A stretch of 64,000 nt of DNA from Ptiloglossa arizonensis (GCF_051014685.1 NC_135051.1:11179557-11243556), one strand, 5' to 3'; shown: positions 51,096-64,000, counted from the stretch's first letter. Numbers and translations: made by a program. The notes: generated by a model not told the origin, from the sequence alone.

Positions 51096-52224
51096 TATGT
51101 AAAGACAGGCTTTTGAAACTGTTTCCGATTGGATTAAGATTTTATTTTTGTATAGAATGGACGCGTCCGCAAAATTATTGTAATATTCATAGGAAATAAA
51201 TTTAATATATATGTATTTGTAATTCAATCGAACAACGACCAAGGCAAGTCAACAGTTTTTATAAAGCTTCTGGCGATGTTCAATTATTCTGTTTTATCCA
51301 ATTTCGGTGCGTTTCGTGATTCATTGCACACCATCACACCCAATATGTACATTAACGTACACCACACTTTCAATTATTTCGAACCAGCGACGGTTGAGCC
51401 ACGTGACCGGACGATTACAAGATCCAATCAGCAATCGATGATCCCTCTTTCGTGGAAAGAGCCGAAATTTCCCAATGGTGACAAGCTGTCTGGCCGCCAC
51501 GAGTCAGTCGTCGCAGCAGCACGAGAGAATCGGTAATAGCAATTCGCAGTTAGTCGTCGCAAGAAATTAAAGAAAGTCAGTCAGAAAATTAGAAAAGCAA
51601 TTAGTAATCTACCACTGCACGAAACACCGACTACGTGAAGTTGCCCGTGGAGTCCGGAGAACCGAATAAACCTTCTCGTTACGGTAAAAATCTCAGGCAT
51701 TTCTTTATTTTGTTCGTTTAGCTTGAGCTGCTTTGCACGGTTCCGTGTTGGCATGGATAGATCGCGTTTTGTCGATCCTTTTCGATCACTGTACGCGATT
51801 CAATTCTAAAATAAACTATTATACAGTCCACCAATACGTCTAGATAGTTGAGAAAGCTCAACTGCCCATCTTTTCAATAACCTAATATCTTCTGCTCCTA
51901 TCACTCGCCGGGTATCAGGTCGGTAGAGATTCGACTTCATATTCGTCCCAGTTAAATCAACGGCGCACAAAACAAACCTTAAAACATGAAGAAAGAAATC
52001 AAACAGTTAGTTATTTGAACAAAAGTATTATATTTTGTGTCCAGTAGAAAATGGAGATAATAACAAGTGTTAATGAAAATATAATGATAATAGTACACCC
52101 ATAAAATTAGTCATAATCTCCAAATTATGACAATTATTAATATTTTATCAGGCATCTTTAATATATATTTTGAAGAAATTACAGTAGATAGGAATAATAT
52201 TATAAAATGATGAAAGGAAAACTC
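51096..52224. promoter_or_regulatory. GC-richer island, possible leader exon, then spacer
   Basis: Positions 51370-51700 are much richer in GC than the flanks (GTTGAGCCACGTGACCGGACG) and contain repeated CAGT starts such as GTCAGTC and GCAGTTAG. A GTAAAA donor-like site follows at about 51683. I read this as a possible promoter plus untranslated leader exon. An open frame at 51276-51536 overlaps it without a family signature. Confidence 0.3.
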
Positions 52225-52390
52225 AAAAAGATTTCCTATACCATTACTTGTTGCAAAACGTTACATTGTTGTGCCTGATACACAAGTAACTAGCAAATGA
52301 CTATTTTCAACAACTGGAAACATTCTTACAATCATAAGAAAAATTAGTTTTCTTCTACGAGAATTTAAAATAAGAAGTACACAAATATAT
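52225..52390 (+). mobile_element. hAT transposase fragment (C-terminal dimerisation region)
   Basis: The plus strand reads FPIPLLVAKRYIVVPDTQVT, then a stop in place of the usual ER, then LFSTTGNILT. This corresponds to the conserved hAT C-terminal motif (a P-x-T-S-V-x-S-E-R-x-F-S-x-x-G pattern). Only this piece is recognisable, and it is dead. Confidence 0.7.
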
Positions 52391-53039
52391 ACTTTTTATT
52401 TCTATGGTATATTTATTTCACTTTATGTTGTAAAGTTAGCATATAAATGTATATTATGTATTATATGTGCTATCAGGTCATGCGAATATTTTCTTCTCAA
52501 TCTTCTGTTAGTGTTGATTTTGTACAGTGTTAACTGATAGGTTTGGGTGATTTGTTCTTATTTTATAACTTTCAAACAAACTTTGTACTTTTGCTATTAT
52601 ATTATTGTCAGAATTGTCTTGCTCTTATTCAAGAAGTTGAATTAATTAAATCTTGTTTAGACTATTATCTGTTGTGACTGTATAAATATTAGCGGTAGAT
52701 CCAATTGTTTCATCACATTAACCAAATTTGTTATAATAGCACTTGTATTTCTTGCAAATATTTCTTTCAAATTAAAAGTTTTAATTATAATTTTACTATT
52801 TAAAATATATTGAATATTAATGTCTTTAATTGATCTAAAGTAACGAGTTCAATTTTTACAAAAATTAACCCTTAAATTCTCACGTACCATTTTTTGAACA
52901 AGTACTCGTATGGGTTCTTGTATAACCCCAATATGATATGAAATGTCCTATAAAAAAAAATAGTTGTTTTATTAAAAATTAATTATTTATTAACATAACT
53001 GAGTTTTTTATTAGTATTTTTAAACAAAAAATATAAAAT

Positions 53040-54790
53040 TTCATAAATAATAAGAACTAGCTTTTATAAAAATAATCAAGAAATAAGATATTTGGCATTG
53101 TCTTTTGAAGTGAATATATATCTAAATGGTTATCTGCATTAACACAATTGACATACACATATGTATATATTATGTACCTTACCAATAAATTTTTTGCAAG
53201 TATTGTACTTATTTGTTGCTTTTTATCTTCTTTGCATGACCATAAATAGCATCTGCCATACATAGCTTGGGAAGTAGCTAGAATGTCTTGTATTCCAGTC
53301 ATTAGTCTTATTTGCTTTTTGGTGTCCATTCTTACAGCAGAATAAGATATTTTATTTATTCAATGAATTTTTATTAATTCAATTGTCAGCCTCTTCAAAT
53401 TAACTCTTCTTTCATAAGTCTCTAATTTCTGGATATTAGCTTTACAAATCACGTATGTATTTAATCCACATAGATTTATAAAATGAAAGAGTAAAGTCAA
53501 AGCCCGCCTCTTTGTTCTCCTACCAACATTGTACATAGTACAAAGCTTGTCAACTGTATCGCACCTCCTTTTGTGTTATCATACAATGTAATGATTTCTG
53601 ATTTGTAGGAATTATTACTCTGAATATCAATACAATTGTTATGGTGTATTGTAGATAATGAAAATTACTGCTTTCTTTTGCATGTGGTATGTAAGAAACT
53701 ATAGTTATCTCGTGCATAAATCCAAATGAAAAAGAATATTGTAGTCTAGATTTCGTGAAATAAATTCTTTAGGTATATGTGGTTTGTTTTTCCTTAGTGT
53801 ACCAACAAAAGTTATATTAAATTCTTTTGTTGGTAAATCAGTAGCCATTTCAACACTTGTATACCAATTATTATCCATTGTAAGACTCTTTCCTGATGCT
53901 TTGATACTTTCTACAAGTTGTTTTACTATATTAATTTGTTTATTAGATAACTTATATGAACCATTTGGTTACTGTCCACAATATATTTCAAAATTACTTA
54001 GATAAAATATATGTATATCTACTAAAGCATGTATCTTCAATTCATATTTGTTGGACTTATTACGCAAATAAACTCAGCCTTTTAATTGTTCTCTGAATCC
54101 AACTAATTGTACATCTGTTTTAGTACATTCTTTCAAAATATAACAAGATGAATTTCTGCAATAAAAGATTACAAAGTTCTCTTGTTACATAGTGATGTTA
54201 TCTAATCTTATATGCCATAAAAGAAAAAGAAATCTATTATAAAACATTGTAAGCCAAAAATATGTCAACACTAGTTCTATCTGTGCTTCATAGATTTTTG
54301 AAATTTAGATGTGAATTGTGTAAAACTCCACCATGATTGATGCACGAATTTTGTTATTATTAGTTTCTTTAGCATCTCTCTCTTGTGGAAAATTTAACTT
54401 CACTTTAGTAATATAAATATTGATGTATAAAACAAGTTTCTCTATTACTGCATTATCAATAAATAATGAAAAACATTCCATAAGAATTTTGGCATCTCGT
54501 GTATCCTCAAAAGTGGTCCTCTACCATGTTATGGTACCTGTTTTGCATAGAACTGTGTGGTGGGTGTTGATTCCATTGCATCTTATCCTTTTCATGTCTA
54601 TTAGGATAAAAATTTGTTAGTCCTTCATCTTCTGCTTTTGCTTCTTGTACAGCTTTGTACACTCTTCATTATTTTATTCGCATATCAAACATTTTAAGTC
54701 TATTTTACTGTCTGTATTATTACTTCTATGTATGAAATCTTCAAGATTCCAATAATCACTACCAACTTCTTCCTCATTTTTTAACATTTC
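53040..54790 (-). mobile_element. Decayed piggyBac-type transposase
   Basis: Minus-strand reading gives ordered fragments of a piggyBac transposase: ECFSLFIDNAVIEKLVLYIN, then TDVQLVGFREQLKG, YELKIHALVDI, VKQLVESIKASGKSLTMDNN-WYTSVEMA and FVGTLRKNKPHIP. Nearer the C-terminus is a KEAGFDFTLSFY-like segment, then AMYGRCYLWSCKEDKK from the Cys-rich tail (53057-53329). The conserved Asp of the DNN-W motif is present. Stops and frameshifts throughout mark it as dead. Target-site TTAA ends were not located. Confidence 0.85.
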
Positions 54791-55146
54791 CACCAATCCT
54801 TTGATGCCTGGTTATTTTTTTGCAATCCATCATTTACAATTATTATTATTACAAACACAATTAATCCCAAAAAAACTTGAGTTTTTCCTCTTTAGTTTTT
54901 GTACAAAATATATAACACTATCAGATTCTAAACACAAACTGTATGTGTTAGTTAAAAGTTTTAATATTAAAAAAAATCATAACTTATATGTCGCGAAAAC
55001 TGTTCCATAATTATACACATGAGGTTAGTAATTACCAGTAAACAGACATGACCTTATACTTTTGTTCCGTAAATAGTACTAAATCTCATAAAGATATCAG
55101 TAGTTTAAAAAGCTACATATATCGGAAGATGGCGTTACCAGGCACG
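54791..55146. other. Spacer between the piggyBac and Tc1-like relics
   Basis: AT-rich; it may include the 5' end of the piggyBac copy. Nothing was recognised. Confidence 0.35.
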
Positions 55147-56545
55147 ACATACAGTCACAAACAAAAGTATTGGCACAACTAGCTTTTAATTATATATTTG
55201 GAAATAAGTCGAATAAAAAATACAATATTTGGTTAATTTCTGTATAAATTGTAATTATCGGGTCTATATTTTGAGAATATTATATATATTGCATTTTAAT
55301 TAATTACATAATAAAGAAAAACAAGAAAGTGTACATCAACAGTTGTCTTCATTGAAACAAAAGTATTGGCACAAGTGAAAAAACCAGCTTTTCCTTACAA
55401 AATAAAATGAAATTTTTATAATGTTTATACGTGAGCTACTCCCTTGGATCAATAGCATTCATATGTTTATTGTTTAGTCAACTATTCTTAGAAGAAAACA
55501 CTAAAACATACGAAATTGGTCAGAAAAAGCAAGAAACGACTATTTCGGAAGGTAAAGTTAAAATAAATTTGTTTAAAGAAGGAAATTCGTTTTTCATTAT
55601 TGCAATTATAGTAAAAAGAAGTCATTTTACAATCAGAAGCATAATTAAATGATTTTCTAACACCGAAAGTGTAGTAAATGTTCTGCGATGTGGTTGCCCC
55701 GAAAAGTTGGGTGAACGAGGAAAAAGGAAAGTTATTAATGTTGTGAAAAAAAATCCTACCAGCTCTTTTAGAGAAATTGCAGCGACTATTAAAGAAGACT
55801 ATATAACCATTCGTCAAGTGTTGCCAATGTAAACTAACGGATCAACAAAGGAAAAACGATTGATGTTTGCCAGGAATTATATTGTGATGAACAAAATAAG
55901 TCAATACTTTTCAAAATGATTTTGGATCTCTAAAACGGAGCTAGATTCAAAGAATGCCCAGGGTACCGTGAAACATGGGGGTGATGGGGTATTGGTTTGG
56001 AATTGCATGAGCTCAAGTGGGGTTAGTGAGCTTGTTTTATTGAAGACATAATGGATAAGTACATTTATTTGAATATTTTAAAGCAAAATTTAAGAAAAAG
56101 TGTACACAAATTAAATTTTGGGGAAAATTTCCCATGTTCTCGGTCGAACATCTTTGAGCTAAATTGGGAAAACGTGTTCGAAATCACCACATTACAAATA
56201 AACAACAGTTAGTGTTATCGACAGAATGGAACAACATAAGTGCAGAAATTGTACAAAAATTATTAGATTCCATATCAGATCGTTTAAAGGTCGTAATAAA
56301 AAATAAGGGAAGATATACGAAATATTAGACTAAATATTAGATCACAAAACTACAAGTGTGCCAATACTTTTGTTTCAGAGAAAATAGCTGCTGATGTATA
56401 CTTTCTTGTTTTTCTTTGTTATATAATTAATTAAAATGCAATATGTATAATATTCAAAAAATATAGACCCTATAATTACAATTTATACCAAATTTAACCA
56501 AATATTGAGTTTTTATTTGATTTATTTTCAGACATATAATTAAAA
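55147..56545 (+). mobile_element. Tc1-like transposon relic with long inverted repeats (IR/DR type)
   Basis: Left arm 55179-55385 and right arm about 56345-56545 are inverted copies of roughly 200 bp with high similarity. The left arm also has the outer motif CAAACAAAAGTATTGGCACAA at about 55157 and the inner copy GAAACAAAAGTATTGGCACAA at 55355; the right arm keeps the inner copy (about 56360). This is the inverted-repeat/direct-repeat layout of Sleeping Beauty-like Tc1 elements. The interior holds a broken transposase: HGGDGVLVWNCMSSSGVSEL and DKYIYLNILKQNLRKS, with stops. Confidence 0.85.
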
Positions 56546-58169
56546 GTAAATTTAATAATACTTACGTCACAGTGGGGACGGTTATAGAAAGGGAAAGAAA
56601 GTGAAAGAGAAAGAGCGTCTGAACGTCGAGGTATTTACATTAGATGCCAAAATTTAAAGGCCACTTAATCACTTACAACATTAATACAATCACATTCTTT
56701 TTTCCATGAAACCTTTATCAATATATTGTGGTAATGCGTGAGAATGAAAGGAATTGCATGTGGTTCGAAGAGAATTTGAAGTATTTGGAATAGACGAGCA
56801 AGTGAAGTGTTTTCGAGGCGTGAAAGAAGAGCAATTGAGATGGCGCCAGACTGGAAAATTTTGGGCGAACGTGACCAGATGCATGGAGTAAGAGAGATTA
56901 AGGATTAGAATGAAAGGGAATGAATGCGTGTAAGAATATAAGGTGCGAAAGAAGAGTGTTTAAGGGCACTCATTGTTGGAAAATTGTCAAAGCGTGTCGT
57001 GTCGCGTGAAATAAGAATAGCGTAGACAGCGTAGACAGCGTAGACAGCGTAGTCAGCGTAGACAGAGTAGTTATTATTTGTGTGCTTTGTTAATGTTTCG
57101 TTCCTACTACTACCTCATTCAATATACGTATATCCTAGAACTTTATTTACCTTTATTTTATAATAACCACCACTAGTATAGAATAAAAATTCCATAATAT
57201 TTGTAAAATCTTCCTGATTAAACTAAGACGAAATATAACATAATTTGGATGATATTTACTCATTTAGCAAATGATATAAGAAAGTATATTCGAGTTGCTG
57301 ATACGTAATCAGAGAATTTTTCGAGTGCAGACAGTTGAACTTGAAGTACATCTGTAGCGTAGTCCGATTTAAACTTCATGACATCATAACATTGTTGCCG
57401 AGAAAGGGGATATAGAAAGAGACCGTACAAAAATGAATGTGTATCATACCTTATTTGTGATCGTCTTCATAGCAAAAACATACATGTGTAACTAAATTTA
57501 TTGTAAATTAAATTTGAAAATATTTGTGTCTTAAACGTATTTTTGATCAAATTAATCGTAATCGAAATATCAAACCTGGTTATTCGTGTTTAATATGGTC
57601 CTAAAAAGAGTTCAAAATAGCCAAATTCGGTAACTTGTGTAAAAAATTATATATTTTATCGATTTTAAGCAAATAAAACAAAAACACATTCCGGATAATG
57701 TCAGGTAATTCAGCTAGTGTAAAATAAAATTGAAAAACTTATCGAGAAATGTGGTAATTATTAACATTTAGAGTCTTAACACTGATTTTGTTGAAATTGA
57801 AATATGTTGTAAAACTCAATATTCTCAAAATTAAAAAGGTATTAAAAAAACTGTTGTTATAATGACATTGAATTTTGCCTATACATACAGTACACGTGCC
57901 GGCAGGTTTGAATGTCGACTGTCTTATATTTCACAACCGGTTCACTTGAAATCGACAATTTGACGATTTAACATATGCATGTATATAAATATAATGTATC
58001 GATAACAATCGGCGTCAAGTTACGTTCGATACGCGAAGCCGTTGACTTCGAAGAATGGGAGGGGATAACAACAGACGCTAAAGTGGGCAAAAGATGCTAA
58101 AGCGGGCATTACTGTACAATGCAGTATGTCGCGGCGTGGCAACGACGTATGTAACGACCCGCAGTGTTG
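56546..58169. other. Gene-free stretch with a small minisatellite
   Basis: No exon was recognised. Purine-rich text at 56580-56620. The open frame at 56690-56884 (minus) has no family signature. A segment at 58030-58060 (GTTGACTTCGAAGAATGGGA) resembles part of the foldback arm just downstream. Confidence 0.4.
57019..57070. repeat. 9-bp tandem repeat (AGCGTAGAC), about 5.7 copies
   Basis: Near-perfect tandem units with single changes in the fourth and last copies. Confidence 0.95.
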
Positions 58170-58409
58170 CCAGATTTTATTCCTTAAATCGTTGACTAGG
58201 AAGAGTGGGAGAAGGTAGTACGGTGGGAGCGTTCCCCTCCTTCACGCATCGTGCGTTGATGGCATTAGAGTGAAAGAAGATTACAAATCGCATCGCAATT
58301 CTAATGCCTTCAATGCACTATGCGTGAAGGAGGGGAACAGCCCCCACTATACTATTTTCTTCCACTCCTCTCAGTTAACGATTTAGAGAATAAAATTTGA
58401 CTACTCTGG
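58170..58409. repeat. Foldback element, about 100-bp imperfect inverted repeats
   Basis: The arms, 58170-58273 and about 58300-58409, are inverted copies (AAATCGTTGACT-type and CCCCTCCTTCACGCAT segments match) around a loop of only about 25 bp. It is GC-richer than its flanks. It fits a MITE-like foldback element or a long hairpin RNA gene; no coding capacity is seen. Confidence 0.85.
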
Positions 58410-61400
58410 TAACGGGTAAACGCTGATCAGTGACCCTGACAGAAGGTCCGACCACTTATTTGCGTTCACCCGTTATATATGTTGGTTGCTGACCAACGTT
58501 CGATGTTTATAGACACAATAGATAAGTCACTGTCTCGTGTTGACATATATGACCTCGCGTACTCGTATACATACATATGTATGTATATAGGCAGAATTCA
58601 GTGGATAATACCAACGAAATTTTGTTAATATCTCGAAAACTAAAGCTGAGCGATGGTTATATGTACAGAAAAAGTTATTCAGAATGTTGAGTTTTATAAC
58701 ATATTTCAATTTCATCGAAATCAATGTTCAATCTTCCTAATGTAAATAATAACCAACATTATTATTAATCTACATGTTCTTATAGTAACTAGTTTTTCTA
58801 TTTTGATTGTATTTTATATTAAGGGCTGATACAGTATGCATAGAATTGGCTGGAAGTGGACTTTCATTTTAACAAATTTTATCAATTTTTATTTATAAAA
58901 TATTTATTTCTTAATAGATCCTTTGTAGGTTTTATCTTGAACCACAAGCTTTTGGGAACATGCGACAAAGAAATAATATGTGCTTAAAAATTACGGTATT
59001 TTATATGAATAAAATTATTTTATATTTTATATAAAAATAAATCCAATAAATTTTACCCTAATATATAAAGTTGACAAAAGCATAAAGGAAAACATTAAAT
59101 AACTATACTGCTTTGTACGTAAAATGTCTTGAGCGGATCGATATTTAGTGTTTGAGTTAATTGTAACACAGAAAACGTCAGACACCGAAAATGTAAAATG
59201 AATTAACAGAAATAAAACATTTCTGTGAATATATTTTAATTGAAGAAAATAATTATTTAAAGAAAACAAAATTTTCAACATATAATTAAAATTCAAATAA
59301 GATGAAAAAGTAAAACATACAGAAAATTAAGATTGAAATAACGAATTACAAATACATTTAGTTTTTTCTTTATTAGAGAAAATACAGAAAAAATAGTTTT
59401 TTTTTTTAATTTTGAACGTACGTTCAAAAAGTTTGAGTTTAATAATCAAAATATGATCAAAGAGTTTTAAAACATGTTTTTCCAAAGAACAATATTTTTT
59501 CAAAATTTGTGTCCGTTCATCAAAACCTTTCTTCTTCACAAATTGGAAAGTAAAAATATCTGGGCCGTATGGTTTTCGTCGTAGTCTAAATAAGTTGACG
59601 AGAGTCATTCAAGAGTCAAGAGTCAAGAGCGTATTGCATTTACTGGAAACTCACAAGAAAACACATTCAATTGATACTAAAATTGCACAACTTTTTTTAT
59701 ACGAATTGAAAGTATAGATGAGAAGGCCTACGGAAACGTAAATTAAAAATGACATTGAGATCTGGTTTGTTCATGCAAAGTAAATAAAGAGTGAGAAAAG
59801 GCTTACTTAACGCTGGCGCAGTTGTGTAGCCAGTCGTGTCATGTGCCATGCGTTTCGGTGTGTTTGACTTCGTTGTTTTCAATTGGGAGAATAAGGAAAA
59901 ACATACGATTGTGCGGTGAAAAGTCATACGTCTGCATCGAACCTTACTTTGTGAGCTGGTGCGATAAATTCTGAAAAAAAATAATTGATTCTTTGATAGT
60001 AAAAAAAAAAACAGCAAGTGCTTAACTGCAGAAGCGTCGATAGAATTGGATAGAAATCCTAATAAATGTACATCATTATTGTCCTGTGGAAAGAGAAAAT
60101 AAAATAAAAATTATAAAGGAAAAAAATGTTAAGGCTCAAAAAGATCTTACATTGGTAATGAACAATTATGCATTATACTTGTGATAATTTTATCGAGAGG
60201 AGAGAATGAAAAAGTGATTAAAGCAAAAATAATTTTCGCAATAATTGCAGCGTGCAAAAATTGTTTTTTTTTTTTTACATCCTGTCCAGTGAAGCAGTTT
60301 AAATACTCGTGGTGCAACAATATTTTGAAGTAGAATGAAGCTGGAGTTTCAAAAATCGTATTGTCACTTTCAACGATATAATGTATTTATTTAGCCTTAA
60401 GTCAGCTGGATTATTTCTGATACCTTGGAGCTAAAAATTGGAAATGAATTGATAACAGGAGTTTCATTGCGTTGTTGAAGCGAAATGTTGATGCCCATAA
60501 AAATTATGTAATCAGAAACATATATGTCGGGTATCTGGTAAATACTTTCCACGGCCGAAAGAAGAAAATATCAAGCGGCTGTCGTTCTTAAACTTTTTTC
60601 TCATTCTCAGAGAATTGAATTTAGGCTAAACATCATAAATTAACATTGCTGATTTCGACGATGATTTTTATACGGTATCAGATAATCATAGAGTACGTCT
60701 GGATTAAGGTTAAATACACTCTGAAAGTGACAATAAGATTCTCTGCAGTTAAATGCTTCTTATTTTTTTACTACCAGGAAACCAATTGTTTACTTTTACA
60801 ATCTATTACGCGGGCTCACGAAGTAGATAACTAGTGCCGCAGCATGACACGCTGCATAGTGTTCACCGATAAGTTAGCGAAAATTATAAACGCTAGAAGA
60901 ATATTAAAAATTTCTATATCTTTTATCTAACACAACAGAAACATTTCAATCTTTTAATCTAAACGGCCAAACACTTTTTTAGGTATCAGTCTCATAGGAA
61001 GAAAACACATTTGAAATGAAAGTGGTGATTGACATTTGTGTAAATTTCTGTTTTAGATGTACATAATGATGTGACTAAAGTTATTAAAATAATAACTAAT
61101 GATACAAAGTTATTAAAAAAGAAATGAATTTTAAATACATACAAATATATAAATATATGTTTTCTCTCTTGCATTCTCCAATCGATACATACTTATAGAT
61201 TTTTGATAAAAATTAAAAAATGAGTTAACAAAATGTTGTAAAATATATTATATATTGTTAATCATATAAAAGATAAATATCTTAAATAGTAATGTCGTAT
61301 TATTGAATCCATTACCTTTATGCAACATAATATCCCAACGCCATATTACGTAAAATACTAATTTTTTTATTTGGAGTAAATATGACGATATTTATTACGA

Positions 61401-62099
61401 ACATATCCAGGAATATTTTCATGCAAAACCAGAGGGTTTTTTTGTGTTTCTTTTTTTTATTGATAATGTAAGGTAGTCGAAATAACATTTTTCCTCAAAA
61501 TTATATATTTCTAATTGTCTATATATTTAAGTGTGATCATAAGAATATTATTAATGATATTTAATGATATCTCTTTAATAATATTAATTATTAATGATTA
61601 CTCTTCCAAAGACGGAAGTGTAATTTAAAAAAAAAAAATGTTTCAAAGTATAGATATTAAACATAATATTAAGAGAGTGGCATTATATAAGCTATATAAA
61701 TCGATCAAAATTAAAATTTTAAATCAGTTTTTTTCGCTAATTTTGATTATTTCTTATACTTTCAAGTATTATCTAATGATATTATAACTCTTTTAAACCA
61801 TATTCGTTGTTTCGAATAATTTACTTTTGACCAGCTTTTCGACGTTTTAAAATAATGCATTAGGATTTGCAACATTCCGCGATGTGCTACGCAACCGTTA
61901 AATAGGACTTTTTCTCGTTCTTTGTTTGCTTCTCACGGACAAACTAAATCTCAGTAGCATGTTTAATTTACGTTTCCGTAATTCTTGTCACTCATGTTTT
62001 TATCTCGTATGGAAAAACTCGTGCAATTTTAATATCAATTGAATATTTCGTTACTAGACTTCAGCTGTTTAAAGAGGAAAAAGAAAAGCTCATATTCCC
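58410..62099. other. Long AT-rich stretch without recognised genes
   Basis: Several open frames of 60-110 codons on the minus strand (for example 59697-60017) have no family signature and biased, low-complexity composition. Short triple repeat of AGAGTCA at about 59601-59627. I see nothing else. Confidence 0.4.
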
Positions 62100-62560
62100 C
62101 TTCTTTCTCGATTGCCCGAAGTTGTCGAACGAAGTGCATTAGTATGTGTATGTGGAGAGGGAAATTGTTCCTGCTCGCGTCTCGAGCGAGTCTGCGTTGG
62201 AAATTTTGCACGTAATGGCGTTACCAGCATGCTTAGTAGCGATGGGATGTGGTACGCAAGCGTAGAAGAGCGCGCGTACGGGCTCTATGTCTACTAAGTG
62301 CTAACCCCACGCTACAGTTAGTGTATTCGATACTTGCGTTCAGTTAACGTGGTCAGTGCCCTCTGAAGTACGAACTAGGCGCGTCTCGTTTATTGTATCG
62401 TCAGTTCAGTCGATTTTTTGTCACATATTTTCTCGACTAAAAGTGTTAATTTTGTTTCGGAAACGGATGTGATATACTTGTGCTTTGTGTGGCGTTGTAA
62501 TTTAAAAAGTCGTAACCAACGTTTCTAAACGGCGAGAGTGTGGTGCATATTAATTAAATT
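62100..62560 (+). promoter_or_regulatory. Probable promoter and untranslated leader exon
   Basis: A marked GC-rich island (GAGCGCGCGTACGGGCTC) is followed by initiator-like TTCAGTTAAC at about 62339-62348 and TCAGTTCAGTC at about 62401. The open frame at 62112-62297 lies before these starts and is probably not coding. It fits the promoter of a gene continuing right of the window, possibly a third start for the gene begun at 43.8 and 49.1 kb. Confidence 0.4.
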
Positions 62561-64000
62561 TTTAAGGATCTTCGAAATGTCGATCGCCTGTGTTTCTTAA
62601 TAAGTCTTATGTACGCGCATTAAATTATTTAACATAATTTAAATTTAACGTTTCTTGTTGGTCAACGATGATGTGTTGTTTTTGGTTGTTAAGTCTTTAT
62701 TCTTGATTACGTACATTCATTGATACAAACGTTTAAATAACCAGTCTATGGAGTGTGTTTCCTGAGTCTTTAAGCACTTTTTTCAACCATTTTCATTAAT
62801 CGGATAAAAAATGTTTCAAACAAAAGTTTGTCAGTTTTCGATCAATTGCATATTTAGATGTTAAATTTAAAAAAATTATTTTTTTTTCATCACATAATTA
62901 TAATTGACGTCAAGATGAATTCAACCATTTAAACACTATGATCTTGAGATGACCTTAAATCGAGAGATATGGATTCACTCGATAAAAATGTTCATAAATG
63001 AAAAATAGCTTTATTTCAATTTGCGTATTGGAAATAACACAGCTGTGAAATTGATAACTTTATTACAGACAAATAAGATTATTATGATGTAAATTTAATG
63101 ATATCGTATGTGTTATAACAATAAATTCAATTTTAGATAATATAATTTTTGAGAACTTATAATAAAGAATGTTATAACAGTAACAAAACTTGTAATAAAA
63201 TTTATAAACGTGGATGATATGTGTAAACGATACACAACAAAATAAATGAAGTAAACGAAATAAATTAAACTTTTGTGTGTATGTACATATTAGTCTATGT
63301 TCAAATAGGCGTCCATGTTCTGTGTATAGTGCTCCACCCTTTATACGACACTCTTAGTTGTCGAATCAATTTCCACATTTCGATTTATATTGTTACACAC
63401 GTGTATTATACATTTTCTGAGTTTGTAAATATTATTATTAACTGGTCTTCGTAAATAATAAACTGCAGATATCCCCACAGATGAAAATCCAAAGGGGACA
63501 TATTTTTGAGAACGCGGTGACCAAGGAATTGGACTGTGTTCTTATTCAATAATTTCGAAATTTAGAATTGAGTTATTCACGCACTATGTAGATCAGAACA
63601 TCCATCTTGCTATAAATACATATCATTTTTAACATTAAGAGAAATGTTTTTCAATAAGTCTGGAAGTTTTTTTTTTTTTTAGGAAGGTAAGGTATTGTTG
63701 ACCTGTTGAATTTTCTTCAATGAAGTATGATCCCATCAACAATTGACACTAATTTTAACTTAAAAGTTATGTTATCATGTTAGTTTTTATGGTTAAAAAC
63801 ATCGTTGTTTCGTCAGTTCATAGAATGATCATTAATATTTTAGGATCTTCTTGATAAGTAGTACATTGCCATGCAAGAAATGTTAATTGTCAAGATCCAT
63901 CAGTATCACGAAGTTATTAGCCTAATGTCATTTTGAATAGGTGATGCCTACACTTTTCTGTAATGGTATGAATACTTTTAACTGATATGTTCAGCTTATT
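62561..64000. other. AT-rich tail of the window, probably intron
   Basis: No exon or repeat was recognised. Confidence 0.35.

Noticed and set aside
51276..51536. Open frame of 86 codons in the GC-rich island
   Set aside because: More likely promoter or leader sequence; composition is not domain-like.
62112..62297. Open frame in the GC-rich island near the right end
   Set aside because: It lies upstream of the likely initiator sites, so it is probably not transcribed as coding.

Overview
This is a window of AT-rich animal nuclear DNA: genes are split by short GT-AG introns, and there is no operon structure. The protein set (exostosin-2, taspase-1, a SENP/Ulp1 protease, TBCB, PLRG1, RBMX2, katanin p60, a nitrobindin and a Kizuna-like protein), TCAGT-type initiator motifs and many Tc1-like relics point to an insect. 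Hymenoptera is my best guess, but the sequence alone does not prove it. All exon borders were read by eye from splice sites, reading phase and family knowledge; no search was run.

Left half (1-31 kb) is gene-dense. In order: the 5' part of an acid lipase (minus, running off the left edge); EXT2 (plus, 10 exons); TASP1 (minus, 9 exons); a single-exon SENP/Ulp1 SUMO protease (plus); a dead Tc1-like element with recognisable terminal repeats; TBCB (plus, 6 exons, with a 2.3 kb intron holding a long 8-bp satellite and a perfect hairpin); PLRG1 (minus, 10 exons, tail to tail with TBCB); RBMX2 (plus, 4 exons, short form); katanin p60 (minus, 10 exons); a Tc1-like fragment; and a small nitrobindin/THAP4-type heme protein (plus, 2 exons). 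Neighbours are alternately divergent and convergent. They are housekeeping genes for heparan sulfate synthesis, proteolytic activation, SUMO removal, tubulin folding, splicing and microtubule severing, with no sign of a shared pathway beyond two splicing factors that are head to head (PLRG1 and RBMX2).

Middle (32.5-39.8 kb): a four-exon gene for a 1200-residue protein. Its N-terminal coiled coil and acidic C-terminus resemble the centrosomal protein Kizuna, with a lineage-specific array of about 24 octapeptide repeats (NQYANDPE) encoded by a 24-bp minisatellite.

Right part (40-64 kb) is gene-poor. It holds three more Tc1-like relics (one with long inverted repeats of IR/DR type), a decayed piggyBac transposase, a hAT fragment, a 240-bp foldback element and a miRNA-like hairpin. 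Two clear short first coding exons (43.8 and 49.1 kb) both end in phase 1, and GC-richer stretches (51.4 and 62.3 kb) look like 5' leader exons. I read this as the multi-promoter 5' end of one large gene whose shared exons lie beyond the right edge; that is inference.
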